Shown in pieces: positions 31,021-41,725 of a DNA stretch of 64,000 bases (position 1 is the first letter of the stretch; each line of letters opens with the position of its first letter). Below the pieces are notes generated by a model. It worked only from the letters and a program-made list of their open reading frames with translations. It was not told where the DNA came from and ran no database searches. The DNA comes from Trichomonas vaginalis G3 (taxonomy: Eukaryota; Parabasalia; Trichomonadida; Trichomonadidae): positions 4,058,879 to 4,122,878 of the forward strand of contig NC_067206.1 in the NCBI RefSeq assembly GCF_026262505.1, read 5' to 3'. The position numbers and the translations under genes were made by a program.

Positions 31021-31225
31021 AATTTTGCCCAAGACCCAAGAGGAGGACCGAACCCCAGCCGACCAGCCGGTGACAAAACCAAAACCGTTGTTATTTACAT
31101 CATATTAACAGTGTCACTTTTTAAATGTCACTTTTTATGTCGCTTTTCACAAATTATATATGTTTTCATGTTTTGTCACTTTTCTGTCACTTTTCGGGTA
31201 AAAACATTTTTATTATTATATATAA

Positions 31226-32044
31226 ATGAATTTTACAAAACCACCGTTACCGTTCTTTGGAAATAAGAGTAGATGTAAAGATATTATATTGAGAGAACTT
31301 AAGAAACTACCGAATGGTCTAACATTTGTAGATTTGTTCGGTGGAAGTTTCTATATATCCCATTTGTGCCATACAATATTCCCAGACTCAAAGATTATAT
31401 GCAATGACTTCGACAACTATATGGACCGTCTCAAACATATTCCAGACACAAACAATATATTGAAAGAGTTAAAAGAAAAGATACCTATAGGTAAGATGGA
31501 ACGTATACCATTAGATAAGAAAAATATTGTGAGAGAGGTTTTGAAAAAAGCAGAATATATAGACTGGGATAGTATATCTGCTAGACTATTATATAGTGGT
31601 GCTATAAGAGTTCATGACATTCAAACACTTATGTCAAAAGTTTTATATCTTAACTATACAAATGTTTTCAAAGAGGACATAGAAAAATATATTGAGGGTA
31701 TAGAGTTTGTGAGATGTCATTGGACAGAGTTGTATGAAAAATATAAAGACAAGGAAAATGTTTTCTTTATAGTGGACCCGCCGTTCTATAACACATGGGA
31801 TTTTCAATACCAAGTAGACTGGACTTTGAGAGACTCTTTAGAAACTTTAGACGTTATACATAACCATCCATGCTTTTACTTTACATCCGATAAAAGTGGT
31901 TTGGAAACCGTTATGAGATGGTTAGAGGACATACATGACTATGAGTTTATATATGACAAGATAGAATATGAGAGAGGTCCTATAAACTGGAGAAAGTGTC
32001 ATAACAAAGAAATTTTATTAGTAAGTAAATGTGGTTTGAAATAG
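31226..32044 (+). CDS. D12-class DNA adenine methyltransferase (copy C)
   Basis: This 272-residue enzyme is the near twin of the gene at 7167-7985, with about seven residue differences. It shows PFFGNKSR, FVDLFGGSF and DPPFYNTW, the N-terminal, AdoMet-binding and catalytic motifs of Dam-like N6-adenine methylases. It is predicted to act on element DNA. The start follows a TTTTTATTATTATATATAA leader, and the gene overlaps the next small gene by 16 bp. It appears intact. Confidence 0.85.
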   Translation: MNFTKPPLPFFGNKSRCKDIILRELKKLPNGLTFVDLFGGSFYISHLCHTIFPDSKIICNDFDNYMDRLKHIPDTNNILKELKEKIPIGKMERIPLDKKNIVREVLKKAEYIDWDSISARLLYSGAIRVHDIQTLMSKVLYLNYTNVFKEDIEKYIEGIEFVRCHWTELYEKYKDKENVFFIVDPPFYNTWDFQYQVDWTLRDSLETLDVIHNHPCFYFTSDKSGLETVMRWLEDIHDYEFIYDKIEYERGPINWRKCHNKEILLVSKCGLK

Positions 32045-32160
32045 GACTACTTGTTTTAGGTTTTTTCCATTGTGTCATTTGTTTATTTGACGTGGCAGAA
32101 AAGTACAGAGAATATGAAGATGAACCAATGCCTGCAAATGTTCAGCATATGTACTCGTAA
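32029..32160 (+). CDS. 43-residue single-span membrane protein (copy C)
   Basis: This encodes MWFEIGLLVLGFFHCVICLF followed by an acidic segment and ends NVQHMYS. It begins within the methylase gene in another frame. The frame is kept in both Maverick copies with two substitutions. It is a small membrane protein of unknown role, co-directional with the methylase and the next gene. Confidence 0.6.
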   Translation: MWFEIGLLVLGFFHCVICLFDVAEKYREYEDEPMPANVQHMYS

Positions 32161-32183
32161 GAGATATTTTTATCTAATATTAA

Positions 32184-32546
32184 ATGGACGCACAGAACTT
32201 AGCGAATGCACAGCAACCTGGACAACCAAACCCAGAGAATATTCCAAATGAAGTTAGAATACAAACTGCAATGGCAAACTATGGTCAAGTGCCAACAGAT
32301 GTACAAATGCAAACTGCCATGTCAAATGACGCTGCGTTAGGTTTGCCACCATGGTATGCAAATATGAGATGGAAAGAGTTTTATACAAACCCTGAAGTGG
32401 GATATAAACAACTTTATGCAGATGACGCGAACACAGGAGTTGACCCAGAATATGTTTTCTACCAGAGGAGAAACAGAATGTATGAGCTCCAGTTAAAGAA
32501 TGCTATGGAACTCAACAGGAAACGTAAGAGACTAGGCGGACATTAG
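32184..32546 (+). CDS. Conserved 120-residue Maverick protein (copy C)
   Basis: The translation is identical to 6665-7027. It has an N-terminal Asn/Gln/Pro-rich part with two QTAM repeats, an aromatic centre and a basic C-terminus (RKRKRLGGH). The TTTTTATCTAATATTAA leader directly before the ATG is the element's common start context. Its function is unknown; a virion-associated basic protein is plausible. Confidence 0.65.
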   Translation: MDAQNLANAQQPGQPNPENIPNEVRIQTAMANYGQVPTDVQMQTAMSNDAALGLPPWYANMRWKEFYTNPEVGYKQLYADDANTGVDPEYVFYQRRNRMYELQLKNAMELNRKRKRLGGH

Positions 32547-32564
32547 ATTTTTACTACTAGTAAA

Positions 32565-32807
32565 ATGGGTTTCTTCAGTAAGATAGGAAACTTCTTTCGA
32601 AATGTTGGAAGAGGTATATGGAATGGAATAAAATCTGTCGGAAGAGGAGTATGGAACGGTGTCAAAAATATTGGTAAAAGAGTAGGTCAGTTTGTTGGTA
32701 TTATACCTAAAGACCCTGAACCAGAAGAGCAAGCTCCTGTTATACAACAGCCTGAACCTGCACCACAGTCTAGTTGGCAACCAAATCCAACACCTCAACC
32801 GTATTAA
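32565..32807 (+). CDS. Short basic amphipathic protein (copy C)
   Basis: This 80-residue protein starts MGFFSKIGNFFRNVGRGIWN with repeated GIWNG(I/V)K units, then an acidic Pro/Gln tail (PEPEEQAPVIQQPEPAPQSS). It differs from copy A at a few positions that keep charge and aromatic spacing. A membrane-active virion peptide is inferred. It starts 18 bp after the previous gene, in a TTTTTACTACTAGTAAA leader. Confidence 0.6.
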   Translation: MGFFSKIGNFFRNVGRGIWNGIKSVGRGVWNGVKNIGKRVGQFVGIIPKDPEPEEQAPVIQQPEPAPQSSWQPNPTPQPY

Positions 32808-32811
32808 AAAA

Positions 32812-33659
32812 TTATATTTTTATCGTTCGATAGTAGTTGTATATGAAACTAAGTTCTAAGTAAAACGCATGGTATAATGGAATTATTCTTTTTCTTCCAT
32901 CTGTAGTAAACCATACTTGAAAGTCTGAAATACTTCCACTCGGCGGTTCATATAACTTTGTAGGTTTTCGTAAAAGTCATTCATCAGACATAAGAAAGAG
33001 TTTTGCGCACCAGAAAATGAAGCACGAACAATAATAGCATCTGGGTCGAAAATATTTTCATATGTTCCATTAGGTTTTTCGACTTCATAATAGTCCGGGT
33101 GTACTGGATATGCTGCAGGCTGATTTAACATCCTCATAAATCTATACCATGCCAAGTTGTTATATTTTGTAGAAATATAAACGTTTTCTCCAAGGTCTTC
33201 TATTTTATTGATTTTAACAGTTGCATTTTTCCTGTCATAAATAATATCGAGATGGTATTCTCCTTCGTCAATGTTAAACTGGTTTGCATATTCAATATAG
33301 ATATCGTTTATTTTTTCTTGAAAAGCTTGAAGAGTTGTTTCTAAGTTTATAAGCAAATTAACTTGTAAAAGTTTTCCTTGTTCAAATTTCTCATACATAC
33401 GTTTTTCTTTGTTATAGTATCGAACTTCAAAACCGACCGTAAATGGGAAACCATGTATGGCTTCTGAAATGAACTTCATTCTACGAAAGCCAATAGCTTT
33501 TGTGACGGATGGGTCTCTTAACCATCTTAATGGGTAGTCAAAACGATAGCCTTCATGCTTTACGGTATCTGTCTCAAACTTTTGACCGACATTAGTAAAA
33601 AGTTCATCTAATGGTTTAGTTGTAGCAACTCTAGAATTTTCTTTTTCTATTGGAAGCAT
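32812..33659 (-). pseudogene. Capsid-like structural protein (copy C, first paralogue)
   Basis: This is the counterpart of 5555-6399 and belongs to the same family as 47385-48234 and 62472-63353. Landmarks are the YRFDYPLRWL motif near residue 40, KAIGFRRMKFISEAIHGF and, near the end, SGAQNSFLCL. Open for 258 residues, with coding-like sequence to 32812. A beta-rich virion protein is likely; its exact class is unknown. It is divergently paired with the fibre gene across 18 bp. Confidence 0.55.
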
Positions 33660-33677
33660 ATTTTATCTATAATAAAA
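33660..33677. promoter_or_regulatory. 18-bp spacer, putative bidirectional promoter
   Basis: ATTTTATCTATAATAAAA between two divergent start codons is almost self-complementary and matches the arrangement at 5537-5554. No host-type initiator motif is present. Confidence 0.5.
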
Positions 33678-35679
33678 ATGTCAAATGAAACAGCGTCTGT
33701 GAGAGAAATACAACACAACCGACAACTCATTATGCAAGCTCTAAATAAGAACACAACAAACTTTTCAAACTATTCTAAGATATCTGAGTCATTGAAAGGG
33801 GGTGACTTAAAACTGACAATAAACCCAATGACAGATGAGTTTCTGTTTCAAGACAATAAGAACCATACTGTCTGTATAAATCCAACAAAAGGAACTTTAA
33901 ACGAGAAACCTATAAATGAACTTCTTTTGAAAGCAGATGTTGACAACAAAGCTGACAAAGAATATGTAGACGATGCAATAGCAAAAGAAGAAGAAAGAGC
34001 TAACAATGCTTATGCAACAAAAGAACATACTCATCCTGAACTAGCAGACAAAACATATGTTGACAATAAAATGTCAAGTGAAGTGACAAGAGCTGAAAAC
34101 GAATATTCTAAAAAGACTCATATACATTATATTAACCAAATACCAAGTCTTAAGGAAACATTAGAGACAAAAGCAGATAAGACTCATACACATTCTATAT
34201 CTGATATTACAAACTTACAAGAAACCTTAAACAGGAAAAGTGCCGTTGGACATACACATACCATTGCAAATATTACAAACTTACAAGAAACCTTAAACAG
34301 GAAAAGTGCCGTTGGACATACACATACCATTGCAAATATTACAAACTTACAAGAAACCTTAAACAGGAAAAGTGCCGTTGGACATACACATACCATTGCA
34401 AATATTACAAACTTACAAGAAACCTTAAACAGGAAAAGTGCCGTTGGACATACACATACCATTGCAAATATTACAAACTTACAAGAAACCTTAAACAGGA
34501 AAAGTGCCGTTGGACATACACATACCATTGCAAATATTACAAACTTACAAGAAACCTTAAACAGGAAAAGTGCCGTTGGACATACACATTCTATATCTGA
34601 TATTACAAACTTAAACGTTAGCCTTGAAAAGAAAGCAGATAAAACATATGTCAATGAAATATACCAAAGTTTGATAGGAACAAAAAATATTGAAACTATT
34701 GTTGGTGACTTTTCTGTCAATGAAGAAAATAAATATTTTTAGATGGCAGTTGGTACAGTCCTTAAAAAATGGTACACGGCATAAACTCATTCCGAAAAAT
34801 AACAATGAAATGTATGTAAGCTATAAAAAGAATGATGGTACACAAGTTAAAGTTCCATTAGACAACAACTGCTACTTAAACTTATATGGAGACAAACAAA
34901 AGAAATATTTAAGAGTTTATGAAATGGCAGATATGACATTGCCTGACCCAGCTCCAGAACCACATTATTATGACTATGGAGATGACGACAGAACACCACA
35001 TGTAGATGAACAAAAGCTAACATTATATTTAGATTATTATAGATATAAAAGATATAATGCAATAGAAAAAACGAGAATAGTATATTATTATACAGATGAC
35101 AGAAATCAATATTATAGTCAAGATTTTACCTACCCTGAAAACATAAGATTATATTATAAAAAATATTCTGACACAAACCAGAAGAAACCTGAAATAGTTG
35201 CACTATATTTTAAGTTCAAAAGAGACAATCCTATAATATCTCATATGTTTGATTTAATGAACCCAGTAGGTTCTATTTATACATCTATGGAAGCAAGAGG
35301 TCCTCAAGTAATGTTTGGTGTTGGTGCATGGGAACAAATAGTCGAAAGGTTTTTGTATTGTGCAAACTCTTCAAAGGAAACAGGTGGAAGTAAAACGATT
35401 TCAGGTGAAAATTTACCTGCACACAGTCATTACATAGATTTAAGTACATCTCAAGCAGGTTGGCATAAGCATAGATATTGGGATTGGTCAGGAATGACAA
35501 AAGGTAAAGGATATGATGTTAAAGACGACGTTAAGTTTGCTATAAATTGTTATTGGAGTGACACTCAGGGAGAAGGAAACCATACACATTTCGTTTCAGG
35601 ATATACGCAAACAACGGGACAAAGTAAAGACTACATGCCACCTTACATGACAGTTTACGCATGGTATAGAAATGCTTAG
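33678..35679 (+). pseudogene. Tail-fibre-like gene with phage collar end (copy C)
   Basis: Open in about two overlapping pieces. The N-terminal part has ITNLQETL and KADKEYVDD-type shaft motifs and a tandem 22-residue repeat (HTHTIANITNLQETLNRKSA plus VG, six copies). The end has MNPVGSIYTSMEARGPQVMF, NLPAHSHYID, GNHTHFVSGY and YMPPYMTVYAWYR, matching phage tail-collar domains in which His pairs bind metal. The likely role is a trimeric attachment fibre on a virion. Copy A has a different middle. Confidence 0.75.
34191..34605 (+). repeat. 66-bp in-frame tandem repeat in the fibre gene
   Basis: About six nearly perfect copies with a period of 66 bp (22 codons) encode the HTHTIANITNLQETL unit. 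The copies are almost free of differences, so the array expanded recently. Copy A lacks this expansion. Repeat number is therefore a length polymorphism of the fibre shaft. Confidence 0.9.
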
Positions 35680-36633
35680 TCGTCATTTTCAACTTCTTTA
35701 GCATATTCGTCAGGAGTTGTCTTATATTTGTTAGGAACTGTCTTTGAAAGTATACCACCTTGAACTTTGACAAGTTTGAAACGAGGTCTGACAATAGTAG
35801 TTTTTCTTCTGCTTGCAGTCTGTACATTTTGCCATGTTTGCCTAAAACTTCATAATATTCTCTTGTATACTTTCTTCTATTTTTACGAACACGAATGTGA
35901 GTACCTGTCGGGTTCCCATTGTTGTCATAGTCAATAGTATTTTCATATGGGTCGCGTTTAGGTATTTCTATTTTTACTTTGTCACCTTTCTGAAGTTTGA
36001 AGCCCGGCATTCTTTCTTGTTTGTCTCTTTTGACTAAATTATTAAATATATAGTCTTTCTCTAAGTCAGGGTTGTTTTTCATTTTTTCGGGGGAGTGGTT
36101 TCCCAAACCTTTTTTTTACGGTTATTGTAAATATTTAAAACTTGTCTCATCTTTGCCATGGAGAAGTGTCTATATTTGTCGTCATATGACATTTCATTTG
36201 CTTCACCACCTTGTGGTTGGTTTAAGTCTCTTAACATTTTTATACAACCGTCAATGACACCAAGAGCAGAATGGTTTTGGTCGACAATGAAATATTGGTT
36301 TACATTTTTTGAACGCAGATAGTTTTTTACATCATCTGATTTGAAAGAACTTTCACAGTCAGATGTCAGTTTTGTTGGATGGTATTTGTCAACGAATATT
36401 GTCAAAGCAGTTTTCACATCTAAAATATTTTTGGACCATAATGGTATGGCTTCACAGTATCTTGTGTTTTGACCAACAAATATTAACCAGTATGGAGGTC
36501 CATCTGTTCTAACTCTCGGAATGTTTTCCAAGATATCCATAAACCAAGCATTTGGTGTTGAACTAAAGATTTTTATCATGAGTGCTTTCTTTGTCGCTTT
36601 AGAAACATAGGGGTCCTTGTTCGGATTCGTCAT
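35540..36633 (-). pseudogene. Maverick integrase (copy C)
   Basis: This rve-type integrase region is open in about two to three pieces. The start shows NAWFMDILENIPR (first catalytic aspartate region), then LTSDCESSFKSD (second), then HSALGVIDGCIKMLR of the third motif. The C-terminal part has the same linker and small beta domain as 3346-4131. It is convergent with the fibre gene, overlapping its end, and divergent from the amphipathic protein at 36651 across 17 bp. The protein is known to carry out Polinton insertion. Confidence 0.8.
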
Positions 36634-36650
36634 TTTTTACCCTATAAGAA
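36634..36650. promoter_or_regulatory. 17-bp spacer, putative bidirectional promoter
   Basis: TTTTTACCCTATAAGAA separates the integrase start from the divergent amphipathic protein start. It has the same T-then-A layout as the other divergent spacers. Confidence 0.45.
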
Positions 36651-36825
36651 ATGGGTTTATTTGGCGCATTAGCAGGAGTTGCATCCAGATTTTTGCCCGC
36701 AGTGGGAACAATAGCCAGAGGTGTATTTGGAGTTGGAAAGAAGATTTTGAGTACATTAGGTATACTTAAAGAGAAAGCACAACCTATTATACAAACTGTA
36801 CAGAAAGGTTGGGATGTAGCGAGTG
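36651..36825 (+). pseudogene. Second amphipathic virion-like protein, 5' part
   Basis: It starts MGLFGALAGVASRFLPAVGT, a hydrophobic Gly/Ala-rich helix, then a basic helical region. The nested transposon follows at about 36826. A separate piece of the same gene family is carried inside the inner nested element (39903-40214), and the far side of the Maverick resumes at about 43735. Confidence 0.6.
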
Positions 36826-36909
36826 TGGTAGAATTTACGAAAAAGTGACAATAGAAAAGTGACACTTAACCTTAAATTCCAAACACTATTTTTTGATTGT
36901 ATTTTGTTA

Positions 36910-39060
36910 TTTATATATTTATATATGTATATTTATATATGTATATTTATATATGTATATTTATATATGTATATTTATATATGTATATTTATATATGTAT
37001 ATTTATATATGTATATTTATATATGTATATTTATATATGTATATTTATATATGTATATTTTATATATGTATATTTATATATGTATATATTTATATATGTA
37101 TATATTTATATATGTATATTTATATATGTATATTTATATATGTATATTTATATATGTATATTTATATATGTATATTTATATATGTATATTTATATATGTA
37201 TATTTATATATGTATATTTATATATGTATATTTATATATGTATATTTATATATGTATATTTATATATGTATATTTATATATGTTTTTATATATGTATATT
37301 TATATATGTATATTATATATTATATTTATATATGTATATTTATATATGTATATTTATAATTTATATATGTATATTTATATATGTATATTTATATATGTAT
37401 ATTTATATATGTATATTTATATATGTATATTTATATATGTATATTTATATATGTATATTTATATATGTATATTTATATATGTATATTTATATATGTATAT
37501 TTATATATGTATATTTATATATGTATATTTATATATGTATATTTATATATGTATATTTATATATGTATATTTATATATGTATATTTATATATGTATATTT
37601 ATATATGTATATATATATGTATATTTATATATGTATATTTATATATGTATATTTATATATGTATATTTATATATGTATATTTATATATGTATATTTATAT
37701 ATGTATATTTATATATGTATATTTATATATGTATATTTATATATGTATATTTATATATGTATATTTATATATGTATATTTATATATGTATATTTATATAT
37801 GTATATTTATATATGTATATTTATATATGTATATTTATATATGTATATTTATATATGTATATTTATATATGTATATTTATATATGTATATTTATATATGT
37901 ATATTTATATATGTATATTTATATATATGTATATTTATATATGTATATTTATATATGTATATTTATATATGTATATTATATATGTATATTTATATATGTA
38001 TATATTTATATATGTATATATTATATATGTATATATTTATATATGTATATTTATATATGTATATATTTATATATGTATATTTATATATGTATATATTTAT
38101 ATATGTATATATTTATATATGTATATATTATATATGTATATATTTATATTGTATATATTTATATATGTATATATTTATATATGTATATATTTATATATGT
38201 ATATATTTATATATGTATATTTATATATGTATATATTTATATATGTATATATTTATATATGTATATTTATATATGTATATATTTATATATGTATATATTT
38301 ATATATGTATATATTTATATATGTATATATTTATATATGTATATATTTATATATTATATATTTATATATGTATATTTTATATATGTATATATTTAATATG
38401 TATATATTATATATGTATATATTATATATGTATATATTTATATATGTATATTTATATATGTATATATTTATATATGTATATATTTATATATGTATATATT
38501 TATATATGTATATATTTATATATGTATATATTATATATGTATATATTTATATATGTATATATTTATATATGTATATTTATATATGTATATATTTATATAT
38601 GTATATATTTATATATGTATATATTATATATGTATATATTTATATATGTATATATTATATATGTATATATTATATATGTATATATTTATATATGTATATT
38701 TATATATGTATATATTATATATGTATATTTATATATGTATATTATATATGTATATATTATATATGTATATATTATATATGTATATATTTATATATGTATA
38801 TATTTATATATGTATATATTTATATATGTATATATTATATATGTATATATTTATATATGTATATATTTATATATGTATATATTATATATGTATATATTTA
38901 TATATGTATATTTATATATGTATATATTTATATATGTATATATTTATATATGTATATATTTATATGATATATTTATATATGTATATTTATATATGTATAT
39001 ATTTATATATGTATATATTTATATATGTATATATTTATATATGTATATATTTATATATTT
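36910..39060. repeat. AT minisatellite, 14-bp then 16-bp units
   Basis: About 1.07 kb of TATATTTATATATG (14 bp) is followed by about 1.07 kb of TATATATTTATATATG (16 bp). Long open frames here (repeats of Tyr, Ile, Met, Cys, Leu) are artefacts of a stop-free repeat, not genes. The right arm of the element carries mostly the 16-bp form (about 1.1 kb), so the arms have diverged in length. Confidence 0.95.
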
Positions 39061-39330
39061 AAAAGACGGTGGTTCACCAACATGATTATGAAAATGATGT
39101 CCATTTACAAATCTGTATTGATTAGATTTCATTTCAAAGGTAAAGTTAGCACTACAACTTCCCCATCTACAGTAATGTCTAATAATTGTTACTCCATCTG
39201 AATTCAAATGCGAATCTTTCCGATAATTGCAGTTAGCACGCATCTCTGCTTGAACTCCATATTGAAGATAATGAATGAAATCAATATATTGTTTTGTATC
39301 AGCAAGGGGTGCAGGAACGGATTGATTCAT
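39058..39330 (-). CDS. FLYWCH/WRKY-like zinc-finger protein fragment, left arm
   Basis: It starts [20 protein letters not shown]. The zinc-binding pattern is C-x4-C (CRWGSC) followed after about 22 residues by HHFHNH, the C2-H-x-H style of FLYWCH and WRKY-GCM1 fingers found at the N-terminus of Mutator-type transposases. The real coding part ends as it runs into the AT repeat. The same gene lies inverted in the right arm (42301-42570), so it is part of the TIR. Confidence 0.6.
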
Positions 39331-39630
39331 TTAAAAAATGAAAAAAGTGAGAATTGTAAATAATTAAGGTTAATATTGAATAAATAATACATCAAACTAG
39401 TTTTAGAGTTGATAGTAAGAAGCGAAGAACAGTACCAGTAAGATACAGCAGTAGTAGCTGCTTCATGCTGCATTGAGTATTGTTGAATAATTTGAAGTAG
39501 TGGTTTTTGAAATCAGCACCCTATGAGAGCGCTGGCGACCGAAACACCACTAGTAAGATTGTGTATTAGAAACTGCTTCATGCTGTGTTGAGTAAGCTTC
39601 GATATCTTTATCAGACCACCTTTAAATTAA

Positions 39631-40529
39631 CCACTCACATTCTCACTGTGGTCCATCTAAAATTTGTAAACTTTATGACATAAAATTATATTATATGCAG
39701 GATCCCACCTATTACTTAATCTTTTTGGAATAAATGTTTTATAATATTTATCGATTGATTGTAATTTTTTGTATAAAAAAGTTTTTTATTTATATTAAAA
39801 ATATATTCGGTTAATGATATTATCTTATAATTTGTAAATAAATCTAGTAATAAAATAACTTTAATAGTTGGTGTCACTTTTTCGAAAATTCTGGTTTTTT
39901 CGAAGATTTTGAGTACATTAGGTATACTTAAAGAGAAAGCACAACCTATTATACAAACTGTACAGAAAGGTTGGGATGTAGCACGAGATGCAACAAATCT
40001 TATTCCAAATCCTGAAACAAGAGGAAAAGTTCAAGGATGGATGGACAATGTAGGAAGACAAGCAGGAAACTATTATAACAAAGCAAATGACTACTATAAC
40101 CAAGCAGGACACTATATGGACCAAGGTGAAAGATTCTTTAACAGAGGATATAACCATGCACAACAGTGGGTAAACAATAACCAACCTCAACCACCTCAAA
40201 CGTGGGGAATGTAAAGTTTTTTATTGAGATGAAATGAACAATGCAGCATTGAGACAAAGAAAAAACCAGAATTTTCGAAAAAGTGACACCAACTATTAAA
40301 GTTATTTTATTACTAGATTTATTTACAAATTATAAGATAATATCATTAACCGAATATATTTTTAATATAAATAAAAAACTTTTTTATACAAAAAATTACA
40401 ATCAATCGATAAATATTATAAAACATTTATTCCAAAAAGATTAAGTAATAGGTGGGATCCTGCATATAATATAATTTTATGTCATAAAGTTTACAAATTT
40501 TAGATGGACCACAGTGAGAATGTGAGTGG
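39631..40529. mobile_element. Inner element 1, carrying a Maverick gene fragment
   Basis: TIRs of about 270 bp start CCACTCACATTCTCACTGTG (39631) and end in the complement at 40529. Their inner ends read TTTCGAAAATTCTGGTTTTTT and its complement, with the GAAAAAGTGACACC core of the other elements. Between them, 39903-40258 is Maverick sequence. This is a non-autonomous element that captured a gene piece, in the manner of Pack-MULEs. Confidence 0.7.
39903..40214 (+). pseudogene. Captured Maverick amphipathic-protein fragment
   Basis: Maverick sequence inside inner element 1. It encodes a basic helical region, then NYYNKANDYYNQAGHYMDQG and a Pro/Gln-rich end (NNNQPQPPQTWGM). Its two ends duplicate the Maverick flanks at 36741-36822 and 43741-43816. 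The Asn/Tyr/Gln-rich tail suggests a virion structural role (inference). Confidence 0.65.
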
Positions 40530-40536
40530 TGAGAAA

Positions 40537-41719
40537 GGGACAGACTAGCCCATTGTCACTTTTTAATTTAGCAAATGAACGCTTATGGAGTGGAGTTTTT
40601 GAGTAAATCTGATTTGCTTATAAATGAAATAAAATCAAAAGAAACCATATTGGCATTATATTATGCAAAAATAAATGATCTTACTTAGTACTTTTAAAGT
40701 TAATTTCAGAAAAAATTTGACACAATGGTATCCGGCACATACAAGTGGTGTACAACCAAAATATAAGTTAGTTTAAACATATATTGCTATATCTCATGAT
40801 CTTACTTAGTACTTTTAAAGTTAATTTCAGAAAAAATTTGACACAATGGTATCCGGCACATACAAGTGGTGTACAACCAAAATATAAGTTAGTTTAAACA
40901 TATATTGCTATATCTCATGATCTTACTTAGTACTTTTAAAGTTAATTTCAGAAAAAATTTGACACAATGGTATCCGGCACATACAAGTGGTGTACAACCA
41001 AAATATAAGTTAGTTTAAACATATATTGCTATATCTCATGATCTTACTTAGTACTTTTAAAGTTAATTTCAGAAAAAATTTGACACAATGGTATCCGGCA
41101 CATACAAGTGGTGTACAACCAAAATATAAGTTAGTTTAAACATATATTGCTATATCTCATGATCTTACTTAGTACTTTTAAAGTTAATTTCAGAAAAAAT
41201 TTGACACAATGGTATCCGGCACATACAAGTGGTGTACAACCAAATCTTCGACTCGATGAACTTGTCATCGAGTTATATTCCAGTGTTGTTCCTTCATTCC
41301 TGATTAAGTTGCAAATTAAAGGTCTGGATTCAGAGAGAAGTGTTAAAGTTATCAAAAAGTCACAAGAGATTTCGAAGAAATGACACAATTTAAAAAAGTC
41401 GGATGCATCAGTATGCTTGAAGCTGTTCAGAAAGGTCTGAAAAATGATACACTTGATCCCAACATTGTTTACTCAACATTAAAAATATTATTGCAAAGAA
41501 AACATTTGATTTAATAAACATTTAATTTATTATAATTAATTTTTTATTACAGTATAGTAAAAAATGCTATAAATAAATTATTATATTTTATTAAAATGTG
41601 ACTTTTAATAGTAAGTGAATAAAATAATCAGGAATTGGGAAAGAAATAAGGTTAATTAAAAATAATGAAAATTACAAGTTTAAGGTTAATCAAAAAGTGA
41701 CAATGGGCGAGTTTGTCCC
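40537..41719. mobile_element. Inner element 2, with tandem repeat
   Basis: TIRs of 28 bp (40537-40564 and 41692-41719) match at 26 positions, with ends GGGACARACTMGCCCATTGT. Inside are a 121-bp tandem repeat and a short frame (41244-41383) with a plausible but unrecognised sequence (LRLDELVIELYSSVVPSFLI). It directly abuts inner element 1. Confidence 0.65.
40676..41242 (+). repeat. 121-bp tandem repeat, about 4.7 copies
   Basis: Copies begin at about 40676, 40797, 40918, 41039 and 41160 and are practically identical. The unit contains TTGACACAATGGTATCCGGC and GTGGTGTACAACC. The last copy leads into a longer coding-like frame, so the array seems to repeat the start of a captured gene piece. 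Confidence 0.9.
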
Positions 41720-41725
41720 CCACTC

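Noticed and set aside
34184-34720. 178-codon minus-strand frame with Cys-rich repeats
   Set aside because: Shadow of the 66-bp fibre repeat on the other strand.
36893-39062. Open frames of up to 730 codons
   Set aside because: They are produced by a stop-free AT minisatellite of 14/16 bp units (Tyr, Ile, Met, Cys, Leu only) and have no protein-like composition.
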